The notes below the pieces were generated by a model. That model made no database searches, was not told the origin of the DNA, and saw only the letters and a program-made list of their open reading frames with translations. The translations under genes were made by a program, and so were the position numbers. Positions 12,071 through 23,510 of a stretch of DNA of 64,000 nucleotides are shown here, one piece after another. Numbering within the stretch: the first letter of the stretch is position 1; the number at the start of each line of letters is the position of its first letter. This DNA comes from Acanthosepion lycidas. Taxonomy: Eukaryota > Mollusca > Cephalopoda > Sepiida > Sepiidae. The DNA lies in the NCBI GenBank assembly GCA_963932145.1, contig OZ010595.1, positions 76,099,497 to 76,163,496 on the forward strand. Reading direction: 5' to 3'.

Positions 12071-12268
12071 CTCTTTGAGCCCTGACCACCACTTTGCTTG
12101 TGGTAGAGAAAAATAATGTAATATCCAGTCGCTGGTTGAATGGTGGGTAAACACTTGTAACTATTTTTATATATATCATGAAACATTACATAGCAATTAT
12201 TTGTGAATTTTGCCTCAAGAGCTCAGGTAGAAGGGTTAAAATTGTTCAGGAATGCAGGGCTCAAAGGG
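12071..12268. mobile_element. piggyBac-like MITE, 198 bp
   Basis: TTAA at 12067-12070 and 12269-12272 flank inverted ends CTCTTTGAGCCCTG and CAGGGCTCAAAGGG. The size and TTAA target match the element at 55846, but the internal sequence differs. Confidence 0.8.
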
Positions 12269-12295
12269 TTAAGTAATCTCAAAATAGCTGAAACA

Positions 12296-12790
12296 GTGCC
12301 TTGTAGCCAGAAGTATAGAATTAAGGTAAATCAATTGCACTTAATTAGAGGAAAAAACGATACATTGTAGCTGGAGGTAATAAATTAAGTTATGTCCTTT
12401 GTGCTCAATTGGAGGATAAGAAAATGATATTTCAAAGGTGCTAAAATGTTACATTGTATCTGGAGGTATGGAATTAGCGTACATCCATTGCACTGAATTG
12501 GAGGAAAAAATGTTATTTCAAGGGAGGAGAAATGGTAAATTGTGGCCAGAGCTTTGGAATTAAAGTACATCCACTGCCCTCAAGGAGGCAAAAAAAATGA
12601 TATTCCAAAGGAACCAAAATGGTACATTATAGCCAGAGGTATGCATTTAAGGTACAACCATTGCATTCAATTGGAGAAAAAAATAATATTTCATGGGTGG
12701 CAGAGGTTGTACTCAATTGGAATAATAAAATAGTATTTCAAGGGAGCAAAAATGGTGCATTGCAGTCAGAGGTATGGAATTAAGTTACCC
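12296..12790. repeat. About 87-bp tandem repeat array
   Basis: Five to six diverged units of about 86-90 bp (last spacing longer). Each has GCCAGAGGTATGGAATTAAG, then CATTGCACTCAATTGGAGGA, then AATGATATTTCAA and AAAATGGTACATTG variants. The frames at 12385-12733 are artefacts. Confidence 0.85.
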
Positions 12791-13328
12791 CTAAAAGATA
12801 ATAACTTAAAAAATGCAAAAATAAATACATAAATAATAAATCATGATAAGTTTCTGATTAATGATAATATTGTGAGAATAAAATTTGAAAACTGAAAAAA
12901 ACTTTTTCAAGGGAGAGAACTATGAAATGCTAATTATATTAGTCCTTATTTATTTATTTGCATATGAATAAAAATAAGTCAAAACAGGTAAAATAGGTGC
13001 AAATAATAAATGTAAAAGTAAAATAAAATGATGCATAATACACAGAAGGTAGCAGAATTTATAGAAGAAAGAAATTCTATGATAAAACCTTTTTTTGATC
13101 ATAATTTTTCTCTTGATAGGTGACTAAACAGATGACAGGATTACTGGGCTTGCTTCTCACTGATAAAACATATATTAAAAGTTATTTCATCAAGTTAAAT
13201 GTGATGCTGCTTGAAATTTCAGTGATTTGATTTGATTTTTTTCCTATTATAAAACATCTTAACAAATTAAGTAGGTGTGTGCAAAAGTTCTCAGCACCTT
13301 ATTTTTTAAACTAGATACTGAATAGACA

Positions 13329-13373
<45 letters not shown>

Positions 13374-13639
13374 AAATACAAATATAAAATTTGTCACTTA
13401 GCTGATTGATATTACTTTCAGCCTCCAGACTCCAGAGTTTTATAGATGGATTCTCCAGAAATTACTCTGTCCATTGATCAGGGGGTATTAACAATTGACT
13501 GTTTATATTTCTCGTTTGCACTTTTCATTGGTGCAAGGTTGACTATTTTTGCATAGTGTGTGTGTGTGTGCATGTATGTGTACATTCATGAGTGCACCCA
13601 TCTGTGTTTATATGTGCAAACATGCAGAATATCTAATGG

Positions 13640-13674
<35 letters not shown>

Positions 13675-13976
13675 ATTTGCAGACAGTACTATTTTACTGT
13701 ATCACAGCTCCTCAGTGCGACCAGACATCCAAATGCTTCAAGCCAGAAACCTAAACCCAACCGATTTGGTGTGTCACAGTTTCTACCATTGAGCTATCAT
13801 CATTCAACAAAAAGAAACAGCTAATTCTAGCATATTATTTTTACAAATGTAAACAAATGCCAATCAGTCAGAGGGCTCCATTCATTTTACTGAAGAGCTT
13901 TGCATTAGTGCAGGTAGCTGTTTATAGAATCAGTTTATCTCTCAACAGTGCTCAATTGAAATATATTTTTCAAGAC

Positions 13977-14060
<84 letters not shown>
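13977..14060. repeat. (CT)n(TA)n compound microsatellite
   Basis: About 12 CT units followed by about 29 TA units. Confidence 0.95.
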
Positions 14061-14063
<3 letters not shown>

Positions 14064-14379
14064 ATTAATACAACTAAAATATGGATGGATTCACCTGTTG
14101 AGAAAAATGGATGAGGGTTTTAATAAACAACCTGCACAAGTTAATTGTTTAAATTGGTCAGTTGCCTGTGTCCTGCAATGCACATTATTTCCCTTATTGC
14201 ACCATGTCCTGTACTGGTGCACTGTGTGCCACATGTCAGCGGATGCTCTATTTGCAGGCTGTTTGAATAGGTGTTTTCCATCTCCTAGCTGCATGTTGGC
14301 CATTGGTTCCTACAAGAAGCTCATCCATCCTTTGTCAATCTTCATTAGACTGGTTTGAATTCAGACTTTTCCTTCTCTG

Positions 14380-14660
14380 AGACTGTTTGCCAACTATGGC
14401 TAGAGGGCCTAGTCTATCCTGCTATTTACCCATAGCTCTAGAGAAAAGAGATAGTTTCATACCTTTCCCAAGTGTATATGTGTGTAATTGAATGCAACAA
14501 ACTTGACTGTAATTCAAACTCAGCTCTGAACTTTCTCATTCTGAATCATTATCCATTATACCACTCACACATCCAAGCTTACAGCAACTGGTATTCCCAA
14601 GTAGTCACATACTGACCTGGCTCAACATTGCTTATCTTGTTGAGAACTGGTGACTTACAC
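14380..14660 (-). mobile_element. Chimeric 5S rRNA-tRNA SINE, 3' truncated
   Basis: The minus strand starts with GATAAGCAATGTTGAGCCAG and then GACTACTTGGGAATACC and GTTGCTGTAAGC, clearly derived from 5S rRNA. A tRNA-like part (AGTGGTATAATGGATAATG ... GAGTTTGAATTAC) and the shared body (CTAGAGCTATGGGTAAATAG) follow. The conserved 3' tail is not seen. Confidence 0.75.
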
Positions 14661-15209
14661 CCATATCACTTACACACACACACACACATATATATAAATA
14701 GATAGATAGAGAGAGACAAAAATAAGATTAAAAAAAAACACCTAGTATTTATATGTAATATTTATAATACATTTTTTTTTTTACATTTGGGCTCACCACA
14801 CTGTAATGCTATAATCAACTTTTGGATTGTCAGATAAATTTTTTTTTCCATTTATTTTAATATTATTATTCAACAAATCAGTTAATATGAATTATAAACA
14901 AGTTGTAGAGGAAGAATAAAGATATGAAAAACATAAAACACTATGGTAAATATATTTTGTGTGTTAAAGCAATAACACTGGAGAAAAATGAACAAATTTA
15001 TTTGTCAACCCAATATTTTCCTGACCCAAAACTGATTGCACATCCCTAACATTGTTACAATGTTAGAGTAATGTTGCAAAATGCTGTAGCTGAAATATTC
15101 TGCATGATTCAATTACAACATCAGAATATTTTTTCTTCATTTAACAATATGTATAAAAGAGAAAATTTTCTTTTCATATTCTTTTAAATAAAGAACCACA
15201 AATTTAACG

Positions 15210-15748
15210 CAGTGGTTCTTAACCTTTTCTGAGTCACGGAACCCCTTTAATTACAGACCCCTTGAGTTATGAACCCCTATATGAATTAGGCCTTGACGGA
15301 CAAGTAGATACTCACAGTTTGATTGTTTTTTTCATCACACTTGTATGTGCATTTCTCCATACTTCACACTCATGCACACTTCACTTTTCAGTCAGTCATG
15401 CTTGAAAGAAACTTTGCTCAATTAATTGTCACCAGTATATAAGAAGATAATCAAGTCATGATAAACCATGGAAAATGAAAATTACCACTTGCTCTTATAG
15501 AGTGACAAAAGACAGTAGTTGTGCAGAGAATGATGACACACGTTTAAATGGTAAACATGAACCCAACAGCAAATCAAGAGATACCCTAGCAGTTGGCACT
15601 GTAAGTAGTGGCTGGGTGCATTTTATTTATTTCAATGGGACACCAAGGGCTGTATAGCAAAATGTTCATTTTTATCTGATCCTCATGGATTCCCTGAAAC
15701 CCATCCCTGAACCCACATGGTCCATAGAACCCAGGTTAAGAAATCCTG
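15210..15748. mobile_element. hAT-like non-autonomous transposon
   Basis: Imperfect inverted ends (CAGTGGTTCTTAACCT at the left, AGGTTAAGAAATCCTG at the right) match the common hAT/Charlie type. The 8-bp flanks ATTTAACG and ATTTAGTT look like a diverged 8-bp target duplication. No transposase domain is visible inside; the short open frame at 15475-15657 is not recognisable. Confidence 0.65.
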
Positions 15749-15825
15749 ATTTAGTTGATGAATCCATATTCTAAGATCTTCCTGGAATTTATTATCCATT
15801 TTCTCTAATATTATAAGTCAATATA

Positions 15826-15980
15826 CAGTGTAACCCGGATATAAGATAAACCCGGATATAAGATAGATTTTCTCTGGTCCCAAATTAGAGCCTGTGTTAA
15901 TGTATATAAAATAGACCAAACCCCAATATAAGAGACTTATTCTCCGGTCCCGACAACTCTCTTATATCCGGGTTACATTG
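15826..15980. mobile_element. Tigger-type MITE, 155 bp with internal duplication
   Basis: Same family as 41793-41929, flanked by TA. The left end carries an extra tandem copy of AACCCGGATATAAGAT, which explains the additional length. Confidence 0.88.
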
Positions 15981-16880
15981 TAGTTGCAACAGTACAAGAT
16001 AACCTTGCAAGCATGTTGTGGGGAGTGTATAAAAACCTTTTTTATAACCACTATATGACATTGCAGAAATGTTATTGTCATTTTGTTAATTGGGAAAGCT
16101 ACAAGTATGGGACACCCAGTGAACTTGTAGAGTGAAGACAGAAATAAACACCAAGATAGTCAAACACCAAATCACAAAAAATAGTTTCAGAGTTGGTAGA
16201 TTGCACATCCTTCAGTTAATAAATTAATGGTTTGAAAATAAATATTTAATATTTTTCAACCAACGTGCTGTGTTCCTACCAACGATAAAATACATGCTTT
16301 GTGATCCCTTTGAAGGCTATATAAGCAAAGTTTCTAGACCAGACAAGGCAGTAAGGAATGACTGACAGCATATACAACAACAATTCATGATGTGCTCAGC
16401 TTAAAAGAAATTACCTTATTCATTCATGTCTTCCTCATTAAGCTATGTGACACTTACACTTTCCTCCTCACTTTCTCCCTGCTTCTTTCTTCTCATGTAT
16501 ACATACAAAGAAATCACATTTCTTTTCATCTTAATAAACAACTACAAATGAGAACTGTAAGAACTTTAACACTCATATATGCTAAGAAAAATTCACTTGT
16601 ATAAACACAAAAATAAAAATATGTTATATTCTTACATTTAAACAACTTTTTTTCCTTTTTCTTTGTTGTGGGTTGGTTTAAATCTGCAACACTGCAATAA
16701 ACTCACTACTCAGTAGGAATTGTAACAGCTAAATGTTAAGTGAGCTAGTGCCTTTACTTGAAGGTTTTTAAAATAACTTTTTCTTTTGTCTTTATTCATA
16801 TATATATATATATAAGTGAACATTGAAGTCAACATTCAGAGGTGACAGGCCCTTTCATGCTAGACACAATTGTCAGGCAG

Positions 16881-16928
<48 letters not shown>

Positions 16929-16984
16929 ATAATAATGTACTCTCCCATCGATTTCGACGAATGGGGATCTGCCAGCTTATTGAT

Positions 16985-17650
16985 TCAGTGGCATTTAAGA
17001 CCCACTAGTGATTTACAAAGGAGGCCACATATGGAGCAAGTGTGAGGATTGTGAGATGAGATCACTGTTAGATTTATTGACCTTTTAGATCTTGCTCTCG
17101 CTTCTTGAAGATGATTCAGACAACCAGATTGAAAATTGCTGAGTCCACTAAAACACGTTGATCTCCATTCTACCCGCTCCAAAGCTAAGTGCTCAAGGGT
17201 ATTATGTGGTATATTAACTGCTGACAAGTTGCTTTTCAGCTTGTCTTTGTATCTTAGCCATGGGTGTCTTACATTCCTGTAGCTCTGATCTAACTGGCTG
17301 TAAATTAGGATCTTGGGTATTGTGTCATCAGACATTCTCAAGACATGACCAGTCCACCGTAACTGAGACTGTATGATAAAAGTCTTGATTCCTCCAATAT
17401 TACACCTGTTAAACAGATCTACGTTAGATGTCCTATCTTGAAGGTTAACTCCACAGATTGCATGCAGACAGCTTTTATGGAAAACATCTAGCTGGCATAT
17501 ATGGTACCTGTATGGAGGCCATGACTCTGAGCCATACAAAAGGATGGCAAGTACAACCGCCCTGTAAACCCGAATTTTCGTATCCAGTTGAATACCCAGC
17601 TCATTCCACAAGCGATGGCTTATATATATATATGAATAAATTACAACCAT
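16985..17650 (-). pseudogene. LINE ORF2 C-terminal fragment with zinc finger
   Basis: A 221-residue minus-strand frame. It begins in the RT C-terminal region (RVYRAVVLAILLYGSESW), passes through QLRWTGHVLRM and RYKDKLKSNL, and ends in a CCHH-like zinc finger (CSICGLLCKSLVGLKCH). This is the typical 3' part of a jockey/CR1-type non-LTR element; the catalytic RT core is missing. The 5' end abuts a (TA)n tract at 17617. Confidence 0.75.
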
Positions 17651-17780
17651 TATGCCTGGTTATTTTTATCATAATCCTTTCATATTCACAAATATTTTTC
17701 CATATATTACAATTAAATAAAGCAAGAAATGCACTGTAACAGTGAAAATCACTTTTATTTCCCAAGTACTTTCCATCTTT
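17632..17780 (+). repeat. Dispersed repeat next to TA tract, copy 1
   Basis: GAATAAATTACAACCATTAT ... ATCATAATCCTTTCATATTC ... TTTATTTCCCAAGTACTTTC matches 19034-19182 at high identity. Both copies begin immediately after (TA)n. Confidence 0.8.
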
Positions 17781-18059
17781 ACATGTTAAGTGAGCTAGTA
17801 CCTTTACTTGAAGGTTTTTAAGATAACTAAATATGGATGTCCAGCCAGTCAGCCTCATCAGAAAAGCCTAGTGGCAAAACTGGTTTAAGAATGTGTAAAC
17901 TTGTGAATTTACACCATGTCCTTATGGTGGTAATTTAAACTAACATGTTTCAACTATAGTTTTAAAAAGTGAACATTCATATAAATATGTTGGAATATTT
18001 CATATTGTATTTTGAAATTTAGAAAATATGAACTATTTTTTTAAAACCGAATTAGATAG

Positions 18060-18440
18060 GTCACTCCTCCCCAGTTTTTGAACAGGAATAGGGATTTATC
18101 TGTGGTTTCCTGCTTAGGATTGGGTTCTCAGTTCCTTCTAAAGTATACACTTCTAATAGCTCCACCTAAAACTCTGAATTTTTATTTACTATTTATTTCC
18201 ATTTTTTCTCAATAGGAGTAGATAGATTTTCCTATTGACCCATTCACATGCCTCCTTGATCTTTTAAACAGGAGTAGTAGTTTATCCTTTGTTTCCTGTT
18301 TAGGATTGGGTTTCCAGTTCCTTCTAAAGTCATTTGCTTCTCTTTCTTCTGGTGGCCCCTTGTGTCTTGGTGGCATCATCATCTGGTTTGATGTGATTCC
18401 TCTTACTCTGAAACTCTCTAACCAGAGTGGCTCTTGGTAC
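18060..18440 (-). repeat. Dispersed repeat X, two tandem units
   Basis: Two units in minus orientation (GTTTCCTGCTTAGGATTGGG near 18105 and GTTTCCTGTTTAGGATTGGG near 18292). They are followed by the family end (CTTGGTGGCATCATCATC ... TAACCAGAGTGGCTCTTGG). The same end is seen at 43590-43650. Confidence 0.75.
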
Positions 18441-18721
18441 TTGTACAGGGTGAACAATGAAAAAATTAAAAAAATAATCAAAATGATCAATATATATTAA
18501 AATAAGTAAATGTGAATTTATCCCATGTTAAGTAAACATGTGAATTTAGTCACCGATAACCCAAATATCTTATTGGGTTACATGGTATGAGAGGGACCTA
18601 TCATAAATATATGAAATAGGAAATTTGAATATATATATATTTATATATATGTGTGTGTGTAAAATTTCAGATAGACTATATCTGTAAAAAAACAATATGA
18701 ATAAAAACAAATAGAAAATTT

Positions 18722-18765
18722 ATCTTGGCTGACATGTTTCGTTCTGAGGGACATTATCAAGAACA
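18722..18765 (-). ncRNA. Degenerate hammerhead-like motif
   Basis: On the minus strand: CTTGATAA, a stem region TGTCCCTCAGAAC, CGAAAC and then ATGTC. The final GAAAC..GTC part matches a minimal type I hammerhead, but the CUGAUGA box is altered. A related sequence with ATGAAATGTGTCAGCAAAG lies on the + strand at about 18952-18990. Confidence 0.4.
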
Positions 18766-19003
18766 TCATTTACTCACTTTCATTTATTAGACACTGAATT
18801 GTGTCACTTGGTGTCTTCCATAGCTTGGCTATTGGCTAAGCTGATGAATATTTATGAGTATTCTTAAATTTAAAATTTAAAACAAAAACAATAACATTTT
18901 TGCTCTTGTTTATAAATACTTGTTACAAAATAATAAAATCCTTACATTTGCTTTGATAAAGGATGAAATGTGTCAGCAAAGATAACATTTTCTTTTGTCT
19001 TTA

Positions 19004-19033
<30 letters not shown>

Positions 19034-19037
<4 letters not shown>

Positions 19038-19182
19038 TACATTACTAACATTTTGTCTGGTTATTTTTATCATAATCCTTTCATATTCACAAATATTTTT
19101 CCATATATTACAATTAAATAAGTCAAGAAATGCACTGTAACAGTGAGAATCACTTTTATTTCCCAAGTACTTTCAATCTCTT
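19034..19182 (+). repeat. Dispersed repeat next to TA tract, copy 2
   Basis: High-identity copy of 17632-17780. A short upstream segment (CTTTTGTCTTTATTCATATA) also recurs, at 16785-16805. Confidence 0.8.
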
Positions 19183-19459
19183 TCTGAGATCACCAGGGGT
19201 GCAACTGGTAAGGCAAAAACTATGTGTAGCTATCCATTACTGATTTTTTTTTATTTTGCATTTAAATGCAACGGCTGACAGTTATGCTTTAGTATTCATC
19301 AGAATGTTGAAAAGTTATCAATTATGGAATTTTTTCTTTTCTGTTGGAATATCATGGTCAAGTGTGCATTAAAGCAGACATAATGTTTATAATTTATTCA
19401 ATCAGATATGCCTAAAAGAAAATTTGCTGCCTAAATACACACACACACACATATATATA

Positions 19460-20245
19460 CACAGGTTGCAATGGGTAAATTGTCGCCATTTTTTATTTTT
19501 ATTTCATGCATGCATGTTGTTCTGGATTTTGTTGAATGCACAGTATAGTGAGGTCAGTTGAGGAATGTCTTTGAGAAAAAGAGCCCCATGATACAATTCA
19601 CTCCACCAGAAATTTAGAAATGGTATGCTGTACTGCTTGGTGTTCACGTCAGAAGCTTTAATACAAACATTTCAGAGTGATTGGGTGTCAGTCAAAAGAC
19701 AGTGCAGAGTTTTCGCAAAAAATTGGATGAGTCCAATGGTGATTACAAAGGTGTTTGTCATGCTTCCATTCATCTTCCTGCAGGGCCTCACTCAATAGGG
19801 AGGCCCTGCATGAAGGCCTGCTTGTGTGGCACCATGCTACACAAACAGGAGAATCCAGTTATGGATGTCAGACAATTTTTGTGACCACATCACCCTTTAC
19901 ATCTGACCACCTAACTCCCCAGATATAACTCCCTTGATTATTACATTTGGAGCACAGTTGAGAGACCTACGAAACTCCTTGTAATACCAAAGATGAACTG
20001 AAGGCAAGGATTATAGCAAAATTCACCAACTTAAACAAGGAGACCATCTAGAAATGTTGCAGGAGATTCTGAAGTTGTCTGGAGGCTGTAGTTGAAGTCA
20101 ATGGTGATTTTATTGAATAAATTTGCTCTTTAGTATTTCAAGATATTTTTGTGTAATTTTGGTAGATATATTTTTAAAAATGAGATGTCAGTGTTATTTT
20201 CATTTTTGCGTAATTTAGAAGAAAATTTATCCATCGCCCCCTGTG
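19460..20245 (+). mobile_element. Degenerate Tc1/mariner transposon
   Basis: Inverted ends (CACAGGTTGCAATGGGTAAA and, complemented, CACAGGGGGCGATGGATAAA) enclose about 785 bp. The + strand encodes broken transposase pieces: GVSQKTVQSFRKKLDESNGD from the helix-turn-helix region and, further on, SPDITPLDYYIW with the third catalytic Asp, then KDELKA and EVNGDFIE in another frame. Several frameshifts and stops and loss of the centre make it dead. Confidence 0.75.
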
Positions 20246-20246
20246 C

Positions 20247-20285
<39 letters not shown>

Positions 20286-20439
20286 TATATATATATACAG
20301 GGCGATCTCATGATCGGTGAGTCTGAAAGTTATATAACAAAAAAAACAAAAGAAATTTGTTGTGGAGATGGTCTTCTTCTGTTAGCATGCATACACAGGT
20401 AAGTGAATAAATAACTTTAAGTTGCACTTCAAGTGTAGG

Positions 20440-20484
<45 letters not shown>

Positions 20485-20492
<8 letters not shown>

Positions 20493-20562
20493 TTTGAAGA
20501 ATAAGAACGTTTGTGATATTTTATCAGCTGTACTTCAAACCTAGACATATGTATATTTATTA

Positions 20563-20599
<37 letters not shown>

Positions 20600-20640
20600 G
20601 AAATATAGTCTTAAGATAAGTATCAGAAATAGAGCGTGTC

Positions 20641-20702
<62 letters not shown>

Positions 20703-20757
20703 TAGATAGATAGATATATTCTTTGAAGAATAAGAACGTTTGTGATATTTTATCAGT
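20485..20757. repeat. Local duplication around TA tracts
   Basis: TTCTTTGAAGAATAAGAACG plus TTTGTGATATTTTATCAG occurs at 20491-20528 and again at about 20719-20756, both directly after (TA)n or (GATA)n tracts. The segment between contains (GT)n(TA)n. Confidence 0.75.
20640..20716. repeat. (GT)n(TA)n(GATA)n compound microsatellite
   Basis: GT, TA and GATA runs in sequence. Other TA tracts of 10-25 units are at 8931-8968, 13330-13369, 13642-13671, 16884-16924, 20247-20300, 20445-20490 and 50755-50791. Confidence 0.95.
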
Positions 20758-21164
20758 TAAAATCAGTGGAAAGACATTTTTGCAAAAAAACAATATGATG
20801 AAAAGTTATGTAAGATTTTGTAAGCGAAAGGAAGATTTGGGTCATTTTTAAATTGCTCATTCCTTTTTCAGCAAACATACCTCCAACAAACACACCTGCA
20901 ATAAGACATTGTGTCAAACGGACGTTTTTTTTCTCATGAAATAACTTTTTTAATTGCCTTCACTCTTAGCATGTTTATTGTTTTAAAAATTGGTGATTAG
21001 AATTGCAATAAAACCTAAATGTATGGTGAAAGTTTAATGTAGATATTTTCTTTGTTCTTCACATTAAAGCACCAGCAGTCTAACAAGGAATTTTGTACTG
21101 ATTTCACTTGTTATTGTTGTGGTACTCAAAACTATGTAGCATGTTTGCTTACTTCCTTGCTGAG

Positions 21165-21425
21165 AAGTTTGTTTGTTTCTTTATATCAACTCCTTATGGG
21201 TCATTTAATTTAATTTCCTTGGGAGCTTTAGTAATTCCTTTTACAAAAATGTATTGCTGGGTTTTTTTATTATGAAAATGTATTGTTGGTATTTTTAATA
21301 TAATTCTTTTTATACTTTCATAGAGTTGTAATGGTTTACTGTTTGCTCATAGCTGGGGCCCTAACAGATGCTATCATCCTGGGTCAAGGTTAACTTGCTG
21401 ATAACTTGCAGTTCATAAAACCTTT
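21165..21425 (-). repeat. Tail-type repeat with body
   Basis: TATATCAACTCCTTATGGGT at 21183 and then a body with GCTCATAGCTGGGGCCCTAA and TCATCCTGGGTCAAGG match the repeat at 3672-3900. It directly abuts the SINE at 21427. Confidence 0.5.
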
Positions 21426-21426
21426 T

Positions 21427-21735
21427 TGATTGATTGATTGATCTGTTTTCTACGGCTTATCAACCCTTTGCCTGTCATTTAAAGCCAGAAAATATTTGCA
21501 GATTTTAAGAATTTGGTGGGGGGGGATAATGATTTAGTGATACAAGTATTACTAATTAACCTATAGCTGGGGGGAGAAGAGATGGATTTATACCTTTCCC
21601 AAGAGTATTTGTGCAACATAAATTGGAAGTCAGCTCTCTAATTAACAATTCCATTACATCACCTGCCCATTCAAGGTTACAGCACTTGGTATTGCCAAGT
21701 GGTCACCTATCTATGTATACCTGTTGTAACTTAGG
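21427..21735 (-). mobile_element. Chimeric 5S rRNA-tRNA SINE, full-length-looking
   Basis: Read on the minus strand, the head at about 21735-21670 matches the 3' half of 5S rRNA (GGTGACCACTTGGCAATACC, then AAGTGCTGTAA). A tRNA-like block with an A-box-like GATGTAATGGAATTG follows at about 21665-21610. Next comes a body with TCTTCTCCCCCCAGCTATAG and a conserved 3' tail (GGGTTGATAAGCCGTAGAAA) ending in (ATCA)n. Other window copies share the parts, so this is a family rather than chance. Confidence 0.75.
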
Positions 21736-21975
21736 GAAGGTTACTGAATAGAATAATCACATGAAGATTCGTAATAAATGATAATAATTAGGACAAGAAA
21801 AACACATATAAGATTTGCCAGTGGTGCATAGAGGAAATAGTCAACTGCTAGAAGTCAGTCAAGTGAATTCCATAATGAATCTCCAACTACAGACCAACAT
21901 ACAGTATTTACTACTATATTTATGTGAATGGGGACATAACCATTATCGTCCATAGGTATGCTACAACAATAACCA
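21734..21975 (+). repeat. Dispersed repeat W, copy without MITE
   Basis: AGGTTACTGAATAGAATAAT ... AGATTTGCCAGTGGTG ... ACATACAGTATTTACTACT ... GTCCATAGGTA matches 50385-50708 apart from the 102-bp MITE. Type not recognised; it could be part of an LTR. Confidence 0.55.
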
Positions 21976-22371
21976 AGCTCAATGTTACTTAATATTGGTG
22001 ATTGTATAGGAACTGGTGTTTCAATGTGATGTGGTGATAAGCCTAAAACCTTTTTGATTTCTATTTAAACAAACTTTCAAGGCTTTAAGTCTATAGTAAT
22101 GTTTGTTTTTTCCTATTTTCTTGTTGATTCCAATTACAAAGGACTATATCTCTGAATCATTCGAGTGTTCTACTTCTGGTTTTATTAAAAACCGTGGACA
22201 CAATATTTTATACATTTAAATGACAGGTGTAAGGAAATAGTGTGAATTTTAACAAGGTGATATTTTATATTTTTGTTTTTATATAACTGAATAAAAATAG
22301 AAAGAAAATACCCAGTATGCATGCAAAAGAATAAAGACATTAAAAGTGTATTTTTGTGTGTGTGTGTGTGT

Positions 22372-22878
22372 GTCACCTAGGGAAAGATATACCCATGTCT
22401 AAGAGACAGTCCTGGTGATGTTGTCACTAAAGTATACTGGACAGAAAAGGAAGATGAGAGAGAGAAAGACAGGAAGTGCCCCATTTTTAACAGTACCACC
22501 TAATGACTTCTTGGCAAAACATGCAAGGGTATGTCATGGTGTTATAGGACCTTACCCATAATAACATAATGGACCATTCCATATGTAATAAATACTGCTC
22601 CTCAAGAGGAAGCAGAGAGTTCAGTCTGAAGTCTGGAGTGAGGTCCATCAGGAGTCTGTCAGTCAGTCGAGTCAAGATTCGAGTCAGAGGCAGTCCGAAA
22701 CAGAGTCACGTTCAGACAATTACTACTAAACCTGATTGTTTGTACTAACACTTTCTACCTCTCTGTATATATTCCTGTTTGTAATTTATCTGTGTTATTC
22801 CATATCCGTGTTCAAGTTCTTCTTTATTGGTTCTACCTTGGACTATCACTGTGGTACAAGGAACTGGACCATAACACA
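22372..22878 (+). repeat. Possible LTR remnant
   Basis: Starts TGTCACCTAGGG after a GT tract and ends CATAACACA followed by TGGTAACCC, which could be a primer-binding site. Compositionally it differs from its surroundings. No second LTR or internal coding was seen, so this is tentative. Confidence 0.3.
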
Positions 22879-23029
22879 TGGTAACCCACAAGTATTTTCA
22901 TTTAACCTACATCTGGACAGTGCAGAGTGGATATCCATTTATGGTCCTTGTTTCCTGTTAAGGTTCACATTTTTGAGTCATTAAAGCTCCTCATTCAACC
23001 ATAACCTTTGAGAAATCTTTTTGTGTGAT

Positions 23030-23510
23030 GTTAACGAACTCTCATTGTCACTTTCGCAATGCTCGTTGTAATAGAGAGTTTGTAATCACAGATACAACTA
23101 TAGTAATGCTGTTGAACAATACTGATGTCGGGCACATTCGAATAAAATTTGCACTATTAGTACTTGCTCAATAATATTTGCTTGAAATATAGTGATTTTC
23201 CAAGCATAGCTTAGATGTGGCACAAGGCCAAAGGTATGAGGCACCCAGTGAGGATTAAACTCATGACTCAGTTGTAATTGTTCTAGTGAGACAAGTTTGC
23301 TAACCATTACACTGCCTCAAGGTGCTCAAATGACTTTTTAAGCGTAGCTTAGATGTGGCACACGGCTGAGAGTGTGGAGCACTCAGTGAAGATCAAACTC
23401 ACTATCCAGTCTAAAACTGTTTTAGTGACACAAGCTTGCTAACCATTACACCATGCCAAGGTGCCTGTACTTACTCAAAATATAACCACTGAATAGTAAT
23501 TTATATAGTG
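23030..23510 (+). repeat. Dispersed repeat Y, split by SINEs
   Basis: Two flanks (23030-23185 and 23465-23510) correspond to the continuous copy at 5630-5870. The tRNA-SINE pair (23195-23462) lies between them. Confidence 0.6.
23195..23462 (-). mobile_element. Two tandem tRNA-derived SINE units
   Basis: Two similar units (about 23195-23325 and 23337-23462). On the minus strand each begins with a tRNA-like start (GTGTAATGGTTAGCAAGC or close), has a B-box-like GAGTTTAATCCTCACTGGGT, and ends with TGTGCCACATCTAAGC. They are nested inside another repeat copy that is uninterrupted at 5630-5870. Confidence 0.7.

Noticed and set aside
14575..14660. A functional 5S rRNA gene
   Set aside because: Only the 3' half is similar, with many changes, and it is fused to tRNA-like and SINE body sequence.
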